A stretch of 64,000 nucleotides of DNA from positions 1 to 64,000 of the forward strand of contig JBCBMO010000007.1 in NCBI GenBank assembly GCA_039822785.1, written 5' to 3'. The notes beneath the pieces are model-generated. The model saw nothing but the letters and a program-made list of their open reading frames with translations. It was not told the origin of the DNA and did not search any database. Source of the stretch: Thermohalobaculum sp039822785 (GTDB lineage Bacteria > Pseudomonadota > Alphaproteobacteria > Rhodobacterales > Rhodobacteraceae). This document shows positions 8,873 through 16,949 of this stretch, piece by piece. Numbering within the stretch: the first letter of the stretch is position 1; the number at the start of each line of letters is the position of its first letter. Both the position numbers and the translations under genes were made by a program.

Positions 8873-9406
8873 ATGGCAGGCAGCGTCAACAAGGTGATCC
8901 TCATCGGCAATCTCGGTGCCGACCCGGAGGTGCGGAGCTTCCAGAACGGCGGGCAGGTCTGCAACCTGTCGATCGCCACGTCCGAGCGCTGGCGCGACCG
9001 CAACTCCGGCGAGATGCGGGAGAAGACCGAATGGCACAAGGTGGCCATCTTCAACGAGAACCTGGTGCGCCTGGCGCAGCAGTACCTCAAGAAGGGGTCC
9101 AAGGTGTACCTTGAGGGCCAGCTTGAGACCCGCAAATGGCAGGACCAGAGCGGCCAGGACCGCTACACGACCGAGGTGGTGCTGCGCCCCTACAAGGGCG
9201 AGATGACCTTCCTCGACGGGCGTGACGGGGGCGGCGCACAGATGGGCGGCGGCGACTTCGGCGGCGCGCGCGTCGGCAGCGGCGGTGGTGGCCAGGGTGG
9301 TAGCCAGGGTGGTAGCCAGGGCGGCAGCAGCTATGGCAGTCGCGGGGGTCAGGGCGGCATGGGCGGCGGCATGAACGCCGATCTCGACGACGAGATCCCC
9401 TTCTGA
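8873..9406 (+). CDS. ssb: Single-stranded DNA-binding protein
   Basis: 177 aa. An N-terminal OB fold (MAGSVNKVILIGNLGADPE... to about residue 110) is followed by a Gly/Gln/Ser-rich linker and the acidic tip DLDDEIPF that recruits SSB partners (RecQ, RecG, PriA and others). Start at 8873 is fixed by GGGAGAG. The linker has tandem GGSQGGSQGG units. The next gene begins at the last base of its stop codon, so the two are co-translated. Confidence 0.97.
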   Translation: MAGSVNKVILIGNLGADPEVRSFQNGGQVCNLSIATSERWRDRNSGEMREKTEWHKVAIFNENLVRLAQQYLKKGSKVYLEGQLETRKWQDQSGQDRYTTEVVLRPYKGEMTFLDGRDGGGAQMGGGDFGGARVGSGGGGQGGSQGGSQGGSSYGSRGGQGGMGGGMNADLDDEIPF

Positions 9407-9753
9407 TGGTCGGTGGTTTCTCGATGCCGCCCGGCGCGCCTCCTCCCGGCGGGGATGATGGCGGCGGTGGCGGTGTGCCGACCTCCGCCGAGATGTCGCC
9501 GGACGAACAGGCGGCGTTCTTCGCCATCGCCGACAAGTTCCTGGCCATCGCGAACGAGGAAGCGGGCGACGCCAGCCCCGGCGCCGTCTCGGCGGCGATG
9601 ATGTTCGCCTGCGCGCGCTTCAACGCCTTCACCGCCCAAACCCAGGGCATGCCCCCCGGCGAGGTGGACGAGGACGCCGTCGCCTATTTCCGCGACGAGT
9701 ACGTCAAGATGCTGCGCGAGAACATGGCCCAACAGCTCATCTCCAAGGGCTGA
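9406..9753 (+). CDS. DUF3144 family protein
   Basis: 115 aa. After a Gly/Pro-rich N-terminus, the core matches the DUF3144 pattern: FFAIADKFLAIANEE, then VSAAMMFACARFNAF, then AVAYFRDEYVKMLRENMAQ. It is a small, probably all-helical cytoplasmic protein of unknown function. It overlaps the ssb stop by one base (TGATG), suggesting coupled expression with SSB. ATG 9424 is an alternative start. Confidence 0.7.
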   Translation: MVGGFSMPPGAPPPGGDDGGGGGVPTSAEMSPDEQAAFFAIADKFLAIANEEAGDASPGAVSAAMMFACARFNAFTAQTQGMPPGEVDEDAVAYFRDEYVKMLRENMAQQLISKG

Positions 9754-9778
9754 AAAAAAGACAGGGCAAGAGCCCTGC
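9753..9778 (-). terminator. Rho-independent terminator of the PadR islet operon
   Basis: On the minus strand, CAGGGC-TCTT-GCCCTG is followed by TC and seven T residues. It lies just downstream of the gene ending at 9811 and next to the end of the DUF3144 gene. Confidence 0.8.
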
Positions 9779-9810
9779 CTAAGAGACCGCCGAGACGAGG
9801 GGACTCGAAA

Positions 9811-10068
9811 TCAGCCGGAAAGGATAGCCCGAAGCATTCGCACCAGCGCCCAAAAGGAGCGGCTGAAGGTGGCAATCACATTGTATTGCGTCTCCTTCAT
9901 CAATATGCGTCGCGCCTGTTTTTCATTCTGCCTCATCATGCGGCCATACCTGAAGTGTAGGGCGAGCCGCTGGTTAGTGTATTCTTTGCCCGGCCAGTGA
10001 GCCGAGAAAAGCAGGGCCCTAGGCACCCAAGGGATGCGGACCTTCCGACGCTTCAGCCACATCGGCAT
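9811..10068 (-). CDS. Unknown small basic protein coupled to a PadR-like regulator
   Basis: 85 aa, about 20% Arg+Lys, with aromatic segments (RIPWVPRALLFSAHWPGKEY; TFSRSFWALVRMLRAIL) that could form an amphipathic C-terminal helix. I do not recognise it. Its start lies 50 bases inside the preceding regulator gene, and the pair ends in a strong terminator, so it is the last gene of a two-gene operon. Base composition is visibly lower in GC than the flanking genes, suggesting acquisition. Confidence 0.55.
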   Translation of the reverse strand: MPMWLKRRKVRIPWVPRALLFSAHWPGKEYTNQRLALHFRYGRMMRQNEKQARRILMKETQYNVIATFSRSFWALVRMLRAILSG

Positions 10069-10447
10069 TGGCGTCTCCTTCTCGTTGGTTGGGTTTCAGG
10101 TCGTCACCTGATGCGGCCCCTAATACCCTCCTACCCAACTTGGTTATCCTGAACATCAGGCGGGGCCGCCCAACTCTGGAGGGTCTTCCATCACGATCGG
10201 CAGTTTCGATCGCAGTGTCGGATAGCTCGGCAACGAGACCCCGAGCTTCAAGTCTTCGCAAAGCAACCAATGCTTGGCTATTTGCGATGTCTATTTCGGT
10301 CGATTTCCGAAGGTGATTAGCAATCGAGATGCTATCCGCTTCGCTCGGATGATCCCGCACAGTTCTGAGTACTGCTTCCTGTACAGGCCCAATCCGAAAG
10401 TCATCCTTTGATGATGATCGACCAAGTCCGATACTGAGCCGTATCAT
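10019..10447 (-). CDS. PadR-like winged-helix transcriptional regulator
   Basis: 142 aa. The helices and wing are visible in VQEAVLRTVRDHP..., then NSQALVALRRLEARGLVAE, then GRPRLMFRITKLGRRVL; the last is the characteristic PadR wing (GRPRxxYxLTxxG). PadR proteins are usually repressors that respond to small molecules and often control their own operon. ATG 10447 has GGAG seven bases upstream, and a TAG lies in frame just before, so the start is secure. A perfect inverted repeat and a leader ORF sit directly upstream. The gene has lower GC than its surroundings. Confidence 0.75.
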   Translation of the reverse strand: MIRLSIGLGRSSSKDDFRIGPVQEAVLRTVRDHPSEADSISIANHLRKSTEIDIANSQALVALRRLEARGLVAELSDTAIETADRDGRPSRVGRPRLMFRITKLGRRVLGAASGDDLKPNQREGDANADVAEASEGPHPLGA

Positions 10448-10470
10448 CTTGGCACTCCGACCGATTGATA

Positions 10471-10500
10471 GAGAACACTAGCTCCTCCTGTGGTGTTCTC
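10471..10500 (-). promoter_or_regulatory. Inverted repeat upstream of the PadR-like gene (operator or leader hairpin)
   Basis: Perfect 8-bp arms GAGAACAC / GTGTTCTC separated by 14 bases, 24 bp before the regulator start. As DNA it could be the regulator's own operator. As RNA it forms a hairpin whose loop shows AGGAGG. A third GAGAAC half-site lies at 10523-10528. Confidence 0.6.
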
Positions 10501-10543
10501 AGGGACATAGATTGCGAAAGTTGAGAACTGCCAGCTCATTCAT
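10499..10543 (-). CDS. Putative 14-residue leader peptide
   Basis: Encodes MNELAVLNFRNLCP and stops exactly at the start of the hairpin before the PadR-like gene. It follows a near-perfect AAGGAGG (10554-10560). A second ATG (10548), spaced five bases from that site, opens a two-codon ORF ATG-AAA-TGA that overlaps the 14-codon ORF. The arrangement resembles translation-attenuation leaders, but translation is not proven. Confidence 0.35.
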   Translation of the reverse strand: MNELAVLNFRNLCP

Positions 10544-10664
10544 TTCATTAGCACCTCCTTTTCTGACTAAGGTACCAGAGATAGCGAGATGCTGTTAGCA
10601 GGGGCATTTCTCACCATCTCCAGCGGTCATGGCCGCATACTCGCTCGTGATCGGCCACGTTGAA

Positions 10665-10693
10665 AATCTAAGAAGTGATGTTTTATCTGTCAA
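10665..10693 (-). promoter_or_regulatory. Sigma70-type promoter of the PadR islet operon
   Basis: Minus strand: TTGACA (10688-10693), 17-bp spacer, TAGATT (10665-10670). The -35 is consensus and the -10 matches four of six. Transcription from near 10658 gives a leader of about 210 nt before the regulator gene. Confidence 0.75.
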
Positions 10694-10784
10694 GGGAACT
10701 GATGTTAAATTGCGATCGCCCGACAAACCGCGCAGCTTCTTGTAAGATCTGAACGGCTCAGCGCGAGATATTGGTATGCGTGCG

Positions 10785-10813
10785 TTGCAGCGCTCTCCGC
10801 CGGGTTCTATAAC
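10785..10813 (+). promoter_or_regulatory. Likely gyrA promoter
   Basis: TTGCAG (10785-10790), 17-bp spacer, TATAAC (10808-10813, five of six). It would start transcription near 10820, 20-40 nt before the gyrA start codons. Confidence 0.6.
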
Positions 10814-10842
10814 GAACCCATGACGATAGGCGCCGGAATGGC

Positions 10843-13641
10843 GTGGGGAGAGAACGCTTGAGCGATGACGACGAGACCCTTCCGGGCGGCGACGGCAGCG
10901 CGGGCGATGGCGGCGTGGTGACCGGTGCGGCCGGGGAGCCGCCGGCCCCCTCCGGCCCCTCGATCGCCGTCGAGGAGGAGATGCGAGAGAGCTACATGGC
11001 TTACGCCATGAGCGTGATCGTCAGCCGCGCTATCCCCGACCTCCGCGACGGACTGAAGCCCGTGCACCGGCGCATCCTCTACGCCATGCACGAGAACGGG
11101 CAGACCCATGACAAGCCCTTCCGGAAATGCGCGACAGTCGTCGGTGACGTGATGGGCCGCTACCATCCGCATGGGGATGGTGCCGTCTACGACTCTCTCG
11201 TCCGGCTAGCGCAGGACTTCTCGATGCGCCTAATGCTCATCGAGCCACAAGGTAACTTTGGCTCTATGGATGGGGATAAGGCCGCAGCCTACCGGTACAC
11301 CGAGGCCCGACTGCAGCAAGTCTCCAGCCTAGCACTTCTACAAGACATCGATCGGGATACCGTCGATTTCGTTCCCAACTACGCCGATGAGCGTCTGGAA
11401 CCGACGGTGCTGCCGGCCCGGTTCCCCAACCTGCTGGTCAACGGCGGCAGCGGCATCGCGGTCGGCATGGCCACGAACATCCCGCCCCACAACCTGGGCG
11501 AGGTGATCGACGCGACCCTCGCGGTGATCGACGACCCCGAGATCACGATCGAGCAGCTCTGGGACATCGTGCCCGCGCCCGACTTCCCCACCGGCGGCAT
11601 CATCCTGGGCCGCGGTGGCGCGCGGAAGGCCTACCTGACCGGTCGCGGCAGCGTCATGGTGCGCGCGCGCATCGATGAGCAGGAGGTCGAGGCCGGCGGT
11701 CGCCCCCGCATCGTCGTCACCGAGATCCCCTATCAGGTGAACAAATCCACCCTGGTCGAGCGCATCGCCGAGCTCGCCAAGGAGAAGAAGGTCGAGGGCC
11801 TCGCCCATATCCAGGACGAGAGTGACCGCTTCGGCGTGCGCGTGGTCATCGACCTCAAGCGCGACGCGACCCGAGAGGTGGTGCTGAACCAGCTCTGGCG
11901 CTTTACCCCGCTGCAGACGACCTTTGGCTGCAACATGCTGGCGCTCAATGGCGGACGGCCCGAGCAGCTCGACCTCAAGACCTTCCTCACAGCTTTTGTG
12001 GCGTTCCGGGAGGATGTGGTCGCCCGGCGCACCGCGCATCTGCTGATGAAGGCGCGCGAGCGGGCGCATCTGTTGACCGGCCTCGCCGTCGCCGTCTCGA
12101 ACGCCGACGAGGTGGTGGCGACCATCCGCTCGTCCCCCGACCCCGCCACGGCGCGGGAGCGGCTGAAGGAACGGCGCTGGCCCGCGGCGGAGATTGCCGA
12201 GTACATCCGGCTGGTGGACGATCCCAACCACACGATCAACGAGGACGGCACCTATAACCTGTCCGACGCCCAGGCCCGGGCGATCCTGGATCTGCGCCTC
12301 CAGCGCCTGACCGCTATGGGCGTCAACGAGATCGGCGACGAGCTGGCGTCCCTGGCGGAGAAGATCCGCGACTACCTCGACATCCTGCGCTCGCGCGCGC
12401 GCATCCTCGACATCATCCGCGCTGAACTGACCGAGGTGCGCGAGAAGTTCGCCACCCCGCGGCGCACCGAGATCGTGGAGTACGAAGGCGACCTCGAGGA
12501 CGAGGACCTGATCGAGCGCGAGGAGATGGTCGTCACCATCACCCACGGCGGCTACATCAAGCGCACCCCGCTGACCGAGTTCCGCACCCAGGGCCGTGGC
12601 GGCAAGGGCCTGGCGGGCATGGCGATGAAGGACGAGGACTTCGTCACCCGCCTCTTCGTCGCCAACACTCATACGCCGCTGCTGTTCTTCACGACCGACG
12701 GCATGGTCTATAAGCTCAAGACCTGGCGCCTGCCGCTCGGCGGGCGCAACGCGCGCGGCAAGCACCTCAAGAACGTGATCGAGGCCATGCACGACGGCGC
12801 CGGCATCGCCGCCATCCTGCCCGTCGACCGGGAGGAGACGGAGTGGGAGAGCCTGCAGATCGTCTTCGCCACCTCCGACGGCTCGGTTCGGCGCAACGCC
12901 CTCAGCGACTTCGCCAATGTCATGCGCAACGGCAAGATCGCGATGAAGCTGCCCGACGATGGCACCCGCCTGATCGGCGCGCAGATCTGCGACGAGAGCT
13001 TCGACTTTATGCTGGTGACCGCGCTCGGCCGCGCCATCCGCTTCCCGGTGACCGAGGTCCGGGTCTTCAAGGGCCGCGACAGCACCGGCGTGCGCGGGGT
13101 GAAGCTGGCGAGCGGCGATGAGGTTGTCTCCATGTCCGTCATCCGCCACTTCGAGGCGAGCGCGGAGGAACGGCACGCCTATCTCAAACGCCGCCGCGCC
13201 GTCGCCGGCGATGTGGCGGAGACCGAGGAGGTCGCGGAGGAAGAGGGCGAGCTTGCCGATATCGCCCTGCCGGAGGGGCGCTACGTCGAGATGTCCGCCG
13301 CCGAGGATCTGATCCTGACGATCAGCGCGCGCGGGGCGGGTAAACTCTCCTCCAGCCACGACTACCCGGTGCGCGGGCGCGGCGGCATGGGCGTGGCGGC
13401 CATGGACCGGGCCATGCGCGGCGGGCGGCTGGTCGCCAGCTTCCCGGTGGCGGAGGACGACCAGATCATGCTGGTCACCGACAAGGGCCAGTCGATCCGC
13501 TGCCCGGTCTCGGGCATCTCCTTCCGCTCCCGCTCGGCGGGCGGGGTCAAGGTGTTCAACACCGCAGGGGACGAGGCCGTGACCTCCGTCGCGCTGATCG
13601 CCGAGCATGGCGAGGGAGAGGGAGAGGGCGAGGAGGGCTGA
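10843..13641 (+). CDS. gyrA: DNA gyrase subunit A
   Basis: 932 aa. GyrA breaks and rejoins DNA in the GyrA2GyrB2 enzyme that introduces negative supercoils. Visible are the winged-helix domain with HPHGD and the active-site RYTE (Tyr152, equal to E. coli Tyr122), the tower and coiled coil to about residue 560, and the C-terminal DNA-wrapping blades with the gyrase box QGRGGKG. The listed start is GTG 10843; TTG 10858 has the better ribosome site (GGGGAG) and may be the true start. Position 113 (E. coli Ser83) is Gly, and AAYRYTE has Tyr where AAMRYTE is usual. Codons from about 11195 to 11410 differ from the rest of the gene (see findings). Confidence 0.97.
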   Translation: MGRERLSDDDETLPGGDGSAGDGGVVTGAAGEPPAPSGPSIAVEEEMRESYMAYAMSVIVSRAIPDLRDGLKPVHRRILYAMHENGQTHDKPFRKCATVVGDVMGRYHPHGDGAVYDSLVRLAQDFSMRLMLIEPQGNFGSMDGDKAAAYRYTEARLQQVSSLALLQDIDRDTVDFVPNYADERLEPTVLPARFPNLLVNGGSGIAVGMATNIPPHNLGEVIDATLAVIDDPEITIEQLWDIVPAPDFPTGGIILGRGGARKAYLTGRGSVMVRARIDEQEVEAGGRPRIVVTEIPYQVNKSTLVERIAELAKEKKVEGLAHIQDESDRFGVRVVIDLKRDATREVVLNQLWRFTPLQTTFGCNMLALNGGRPEQLDLKTFLTAFVAFREDVVARRTAHLLMKARERAHLLTGLAVAVSNADEVVATIRSSPDPATARERLKERRWPAAEIAEYIRLVDDPNHTINEDGTYNLSDAQARAILDLRLQRLTAMGVNEIGDELASLAEKIRDYLDILRSRARILDIIRAELTEVREKFATPRRTEIVEYEGDLEDEDLIEREEMVVTITHGGYIKRTPLTEFRTQGRGGKGLAGMAMKDEDFVTRLFVANTHTPLLFFTTDGMVYKLKTWRLPLGGRNARGKHLKNVIEAMHDGAGIAAILPVDREETEWESLQIVFATSDGSVRRNALSDFANVMRNGKIAMKLPDDGTRLIGAQICDESFDFMLVTALGRAIRFPVTEVRVFKGRDSTGVRGVKLASGDEVVSMSVIRHFEASAEERHAYLKRRRAVAGDVAETEEVAEEEGELADIALPEGRYVEMSAAEDLILTISARGAGKLSSSHDYPVRGRGGMGVAAMDRAMRGGRLVASFPVAEDDQIMLVTDKGQSIRCPVSGISFRSRSAGGVKVFNTAGDEAVTSVALIAEHGEGEGEGEEG

Positions 13642-13731
13642 GCCCGCATCCACCGCCTTTGCAGCGGTGCTGGCCTACGGCTCGTCGTCGGGAGGAACTC
13701 AGCGTCGTCGGTGTCGGGCGTTAGACGCGCC

Positions 13732-15024
13732 TCACACTTCCTCGATGCGCATCGCCACCGGCGGCAGGGTGCAGATCCCGCTGGCAGCGATGCGCTCCAG
13801 CGCCCGGTCGATGGCAGCACGCGGTGCCTCATGCGTGATGATCACCACCGGCACCGCGGCGGGCGTGCCATCGTATTGGTGCATCCGCTGGATCGACACG
13901 CCCGCCTCGCCCAGGCCCGCGGCGACCTTGGCCAGCGTCCCCGGGGCGTCGGTCACGATGAACCGAAGGTAATGCGGCGCGTGCTCATCGGTCTCCGCCA
14001 GGCGCGGCGCCGCGGCCAGCACGGCGGCCGGGCGCCCGAAGAGCGGCGGCACCGGCCCGCGCGCGAGCGCCATGACATCGGCCAGGATGGCGGAGGCCGT
14101 GGGGCCCGCCCCCGCGCCCGGCCCGCTGAGCGTGACCTGCCCGATCGCCTCGCCCTCGATCACCACCGCGTTGGTCACCCCCGGCAGCGCGCCGATGGCA
14201 CTGCCGTCAGGCACCATGACGGGGCGCACCCGCTGCTCCAGCCCACCATCGGTCAGCCGCGCGAGACCGAGGAGCCGGATCGCCAAGCCCATATCGCGCG
14301 CCGTGCGGATGTCGTCGGGGCTCACGCGCTCGATCCCCTCGACGACCACGCCCTCGAAATCGATCTCAGTGCCGAAGGCGAGCGCGGCGAGGATCGCCAG
14401 CTTATGCGCCGCATCCCAGCCGCCCACATCGGTGGTGGGATCGGCCTCGGCATAGCCCAGGCGCTGCGCGCTCTCGAGCACATCGCCATAGGCGGCACCC
14501 TTAGTCGCCATCTCGCTCAGAATGTAGTTGCAGGTGCCGTTCAGCACGCCGAAGACCCGGGTGATGCGGTTGGCCGCCAACCCCTCGCCAAGGCCCCGCA
14601 GCGCAGGGATCCCGCCCGCAACCGCCGCCTCCGCCAACAGGCCGACGCCCGCGCCTTCCGCCGCCGTGGCCAGGGCCTGGCCGTGGTGGGCGATCAGCGC
14701 CTTGTTCGCGGTGACCACCTGCTTGCCGGCGGCGATGGCGCGTTCGACGGCGGCCTTGGCCGGCCCGTCGGAGCCGCCGATCACCTCGACGAAGCAATCG
14801 ACGTCCTCGCGCGCGGCGAGGGCGACCGGGTCGTCCTCCCAGGCGAAGGGGGTGATGTCGACGCCGCGGTCGCGCTGGCGGTTGCGCGCCGACACCGCGG
14901 TGATCGCGACCGGCCGCCCGGCTTTGGCGGCAATCGCTTCGGCTTCCGCCTCCAAGAGGGCCACGACGCCGGCGCCGACGGTGCCGAGGCCGGCGATGCC
15001 GATGCGAAAGGGGGCGCTGCTCAT
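13732..15024 (-). CDS. hom: Homoserine dehydrogenase
   Basis: 430 aa, normal monofunctional length. Reduces aspartate semialdehyde to homoserine on the route to threonine and methionine. Evidence: N-terminal Rossmann motif IGIAGLGTVGAGVV, NGTCNYIL, the catalytic region YAEADPTTDVGGWDAAHKLAILAALAFG, and a C-terminal ACT domain (HYLRFIVTDAPGTLAKVAAGLGE) for feedback control by threonine. It lies downstream of an AlaC-type aminotransferase on the same strand, an order common in alphaproteobacteria, with an RraB-like gene inserted between. Confidence 0.96.
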   Translation of the reverse strand: MSSAPFRIGIAGLGTVGAGVVALLEAEAEAIAAKAGRPVAITAVSARNRQRDRGVDITPFAWEDDPVALAAREDVDCFVEVIGGSDGPAKAAVERAIAAGKQVVTANKALIAHHGQALATAAEGAGVGLLAEAAVAGGIPALRGLGEGLAANRITRVFGVLNGTCNYILSEMATKGAAYGDVLESAQRLGYAEADPTTDVGGWDAAHKLAILAALAFGTEIDFEGVVVEGIERVSPDDIRTARDMGLAIRLLGLARLTDGGLEQRVRPVMVPDGSAIGALPGVTNAVVIEGEAIGQVTLSGPGAGAGPTASAILADVMALARGPVPPLFGRPAAVLAAAPRLAETDEHAPHYLRFIVTDAPGTLAKVAAGLGEAGVSIQRMHQYDGTPAAVPVVIITHEAPRAAIDRALERIAASGICTLPPVAMRIEEV

Positions 15025-15240
15025 GACCGGGGCTCCGTCGTCCTGGCCCGCGCGGGCGGCGGGCGATCTGTCGCCGGCCTTCTAGCGGGCCCGATCGCAG
15101 CGGTCCACCGCACCCGCGCCCCGCGTTCTGCGTTCTGCGTGCAGGCCATGGGGCGGCGGTGGGGGATCCGCGGGCGGGCGGGCCGGCGTTCTGCCCGGCA
15201 CGGGCAGGACAAGGTCCGACGTCCGCCCCGCGCCCACCGA

Positions 15241-15594
15241 TCAGGGCTCGGCAAAGCCCCAACCATCGGGCAGGTAGCCAAAGGCGATGGCGATGCGGCT
15301 CGCCCGCTCCTCCTCCGCCCAGATCGCGGCGGCGCCGAAGGCCAGGCCGGGCAGGCTCGCCTCGATGGTCTCCTGCCCCTCGGGGTCGGTATAGGCATGG
15401 CCGCTATAGCCCGCCGCCTGCATGGCCGCCACAAAGCCCGCGCGATCGGCGCCGGGGCCCGCGGCCACGAAATGCAGATCGAGGGTGATCGCATCGCCGG
15501 GTGCGATCGCGCCTTTGCTCACCAGATCCAGGCAGACCATGGCGGTCTCCTGCTCCTGCCGGGCAAAATCCCAATCGGCCGGCGCCTCGCTCAC
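15241..15594 (-). CDS. RraB-like small protein
   Basis: 117 aa, acidic. The layout (short N-terminal helix, then ITLDLHFVAAGPGADRAGFVAAMQAAGY and a second beta-alpha unit) resembles the ribonuclease E inhibitor RraB/DUF1260 fold. That family binds RNase E and modulates mRNA decay. The match is by pattern only and could be a related ferredoxin-like family. It lies 10 bp downstream of the aminotransferase gene and upstream of hom on the same strand, so it is probably in their operon. Confidence 0.45.
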   Translation of the reverse strand: MSEAPADWDFARQEQETAMVCLDLVSKGAIAPGDAITLDLHFVAAGPGADRAGFVAAMQAAGYSGHAYTDPEGQETIEASLPGLAFGAAAIWAEEERASRIAIAFGYLPDGWGFAEP

Positions 15595-15604
15595 GGCGCG
15601 CTGC

Positions 15605-16843
15605 TCACTCCGCCGCCGCCCGGGTGCCGTGGTGGCGCGCGATGGCGGCAGCCGGGTCCGACAGCAGCGCCTTCACGCCGCGCGCCGCCTGGCGGATGCG
15701 CTGCTCGTTCTCCACCAGGCCGAGGCGGACATACCCCTCCCCATGCTCGCCGAAGCCGACGCCGGGCGAGACCGCGACACCGGCCTCCGCCAGCAGGATC
15801 TTGGAGAACGCCATGGAGCCCAGGTCCCGGAACGCGGCCGGCACCGGCGCCCAGGCGAACATGGTCGCGGGCGGCGGCGGCACATCCCAGCCCGCGCGCC
15901 CGAAGCTCTCGACCAGCACATCCCGGCGGGCCTTATAGACCCCGCGGATCTCGCCGATGCAGTCCTGCGGCCCGTCCAGCGCATGGGCCGCCGCCACCTG
16001 CACCGGCGTGAAGGCTCCATAGTCGAGATAGCTCTTGATCCGCGCCAGCGCGCCCACCAGCCGGGCGTTGCCGACGGCGAAACCCATGCGCCAGCCCGGC
16101 ATGGAAAAGGTCTTGGACAGGGAGGTGAACTCCACCGCGCATTCCCGCGCGCCCTCGACCTCCAGGATCGAAGGAGGCGGCACATCGTCGAAATAGATCT
16201 CGGCATAGGCGAGATCCGAGAGCACCCAGATCCCATGCTTGCGCGCCAGGCGCACCAGGCGGGTGTAGAAATCGCGGTCGCAGACCTGCGCCGTGGGGTT
16301 CGAGGGGAAGTTGACGATGATCGCCACGGGCTCGGGCACCGAGTGGTGGATCGCCCGCTCCAACGTCTCGAGGTAAGCCTCCGGATCGAAGCGCCCCTCC
16401 ACCAGCGCGGGGATGTGGCGCAACGCGCCGCCGGCGATGATGAAGCCATAGGGATGGATCGGATAGCTCGGGTTGGGGCTCAGGATCACGTCGCCCGGCG
16501 CCGTGATCGCCATGGCGAGGTTCGCGAGCCCCTCCTTCGAGCCGAGCGTCGCGATCACCTCCGTCTCCGGGTCGAGATCGACACCGAAGCGGCGCTTGTA
16601 GTACGCCACTTGCGCCCGGCGCAGCCCGGCCACGCCGCGGCTGGCGGAGTAGCGGTGCGTCCGTGGGCGCTGCACGGTCTCGATCAGCTTGTCGACGATA
16701 TGGCTGGGCGTATCCATGTCCGGATTGCCCATGCCGAAGTCGATGATGTCCCGCCCGGCCGCACGAAACTCGGCCTTCAGCCGGTTCACCTCGGCAAAGA
16801 CATAAGGCGGCAACCGCTTGATGCGGTAAAACTCCTCGGGCAT
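15605..16843 (-). CDS. AlaC-type aminotransferase (PLP fold type I)
   Basis: 412 aa. Class I/II aminotransferase with the PLP lysine in SLSKTFSMPGWRMGF and the cofactor-contact motifs NPSYPIHPYGF and VNFPSNPTAQ. The N-terminal FYRIKRLPPYVF and FGMGNPDMDTP identify the LL-DAP-aminotransferase/AlaC subgroup. Genes of this subgroup beside hom are usually annotated as alanine/aspartate-type or LL-diaminopimelate aminotransferase, so a role in aspartate-family or alanine metabolism is inferred. The exact amino donor is not readable. Confidence 0.9.
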   Translation of the reverse strand: MPEEFYRIKRLPPYVFAEVNRLKAEFRAAGRDIIDFGMGNPDMDTPSHIVDKLIETVQRPRTHRYSASRGVAGLRRAQVAYYKRRFGVDLDPETEVIATLGSKEGLANLAMAITAPGDVILSPNPSYPIHPYGFIIAGGALRHIPALVEGRFDPEAYLETLERAIHHSVPEPVAIIVNFPSNPTAQVCDRDFYTRLVRLARKHGIWVLSDLAYAEIYFDDVPPPSILEVEGARECAVEFTSLSKTFSMPGWRMGFAVGNARLVGALARIKSYLDYGAFTPVQVAAAHALDGPQDCIGEIRGVYKARRDVLVESFGRAGWDVPPPPATMFAWAPVPAAFRDLGSMAFSKILLAEAGVAVSPGVGFGEHGEGYVRLGLVENEQRIRQAARGVKALLSDPAAAIARHHGTRAAAE

Positions 16844-16949
16844 CGCGCTTCAGGTTCCTCAAGATCACCGTCGATTTCGAGTGCCCGAAAGGCGCGCGAG
16901 GTGCAAGGTCATCGGTCACGAGCCTCAGAGACCGGTGATCTCAAACGCG

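Noticed and set aside
9753..10842. Prophage or integrative element
   Set aside because: No integrase, transposase, attachment-site repeats or tRNA adjacent; only a two-gene islet.
11338..13653. A 771-codon minus-strand frame across gyrA
   Set aside because: Shadow of gyrA: His/Asp/Ala/Gly-rich, no domain, no ribosome site of its own.
13642..13731. Terminator between convergent gyrA and hom
   Set aside because: Only a weak ACCGC/GCGGT hairpin with no T-tract; not supported enough to annotate.
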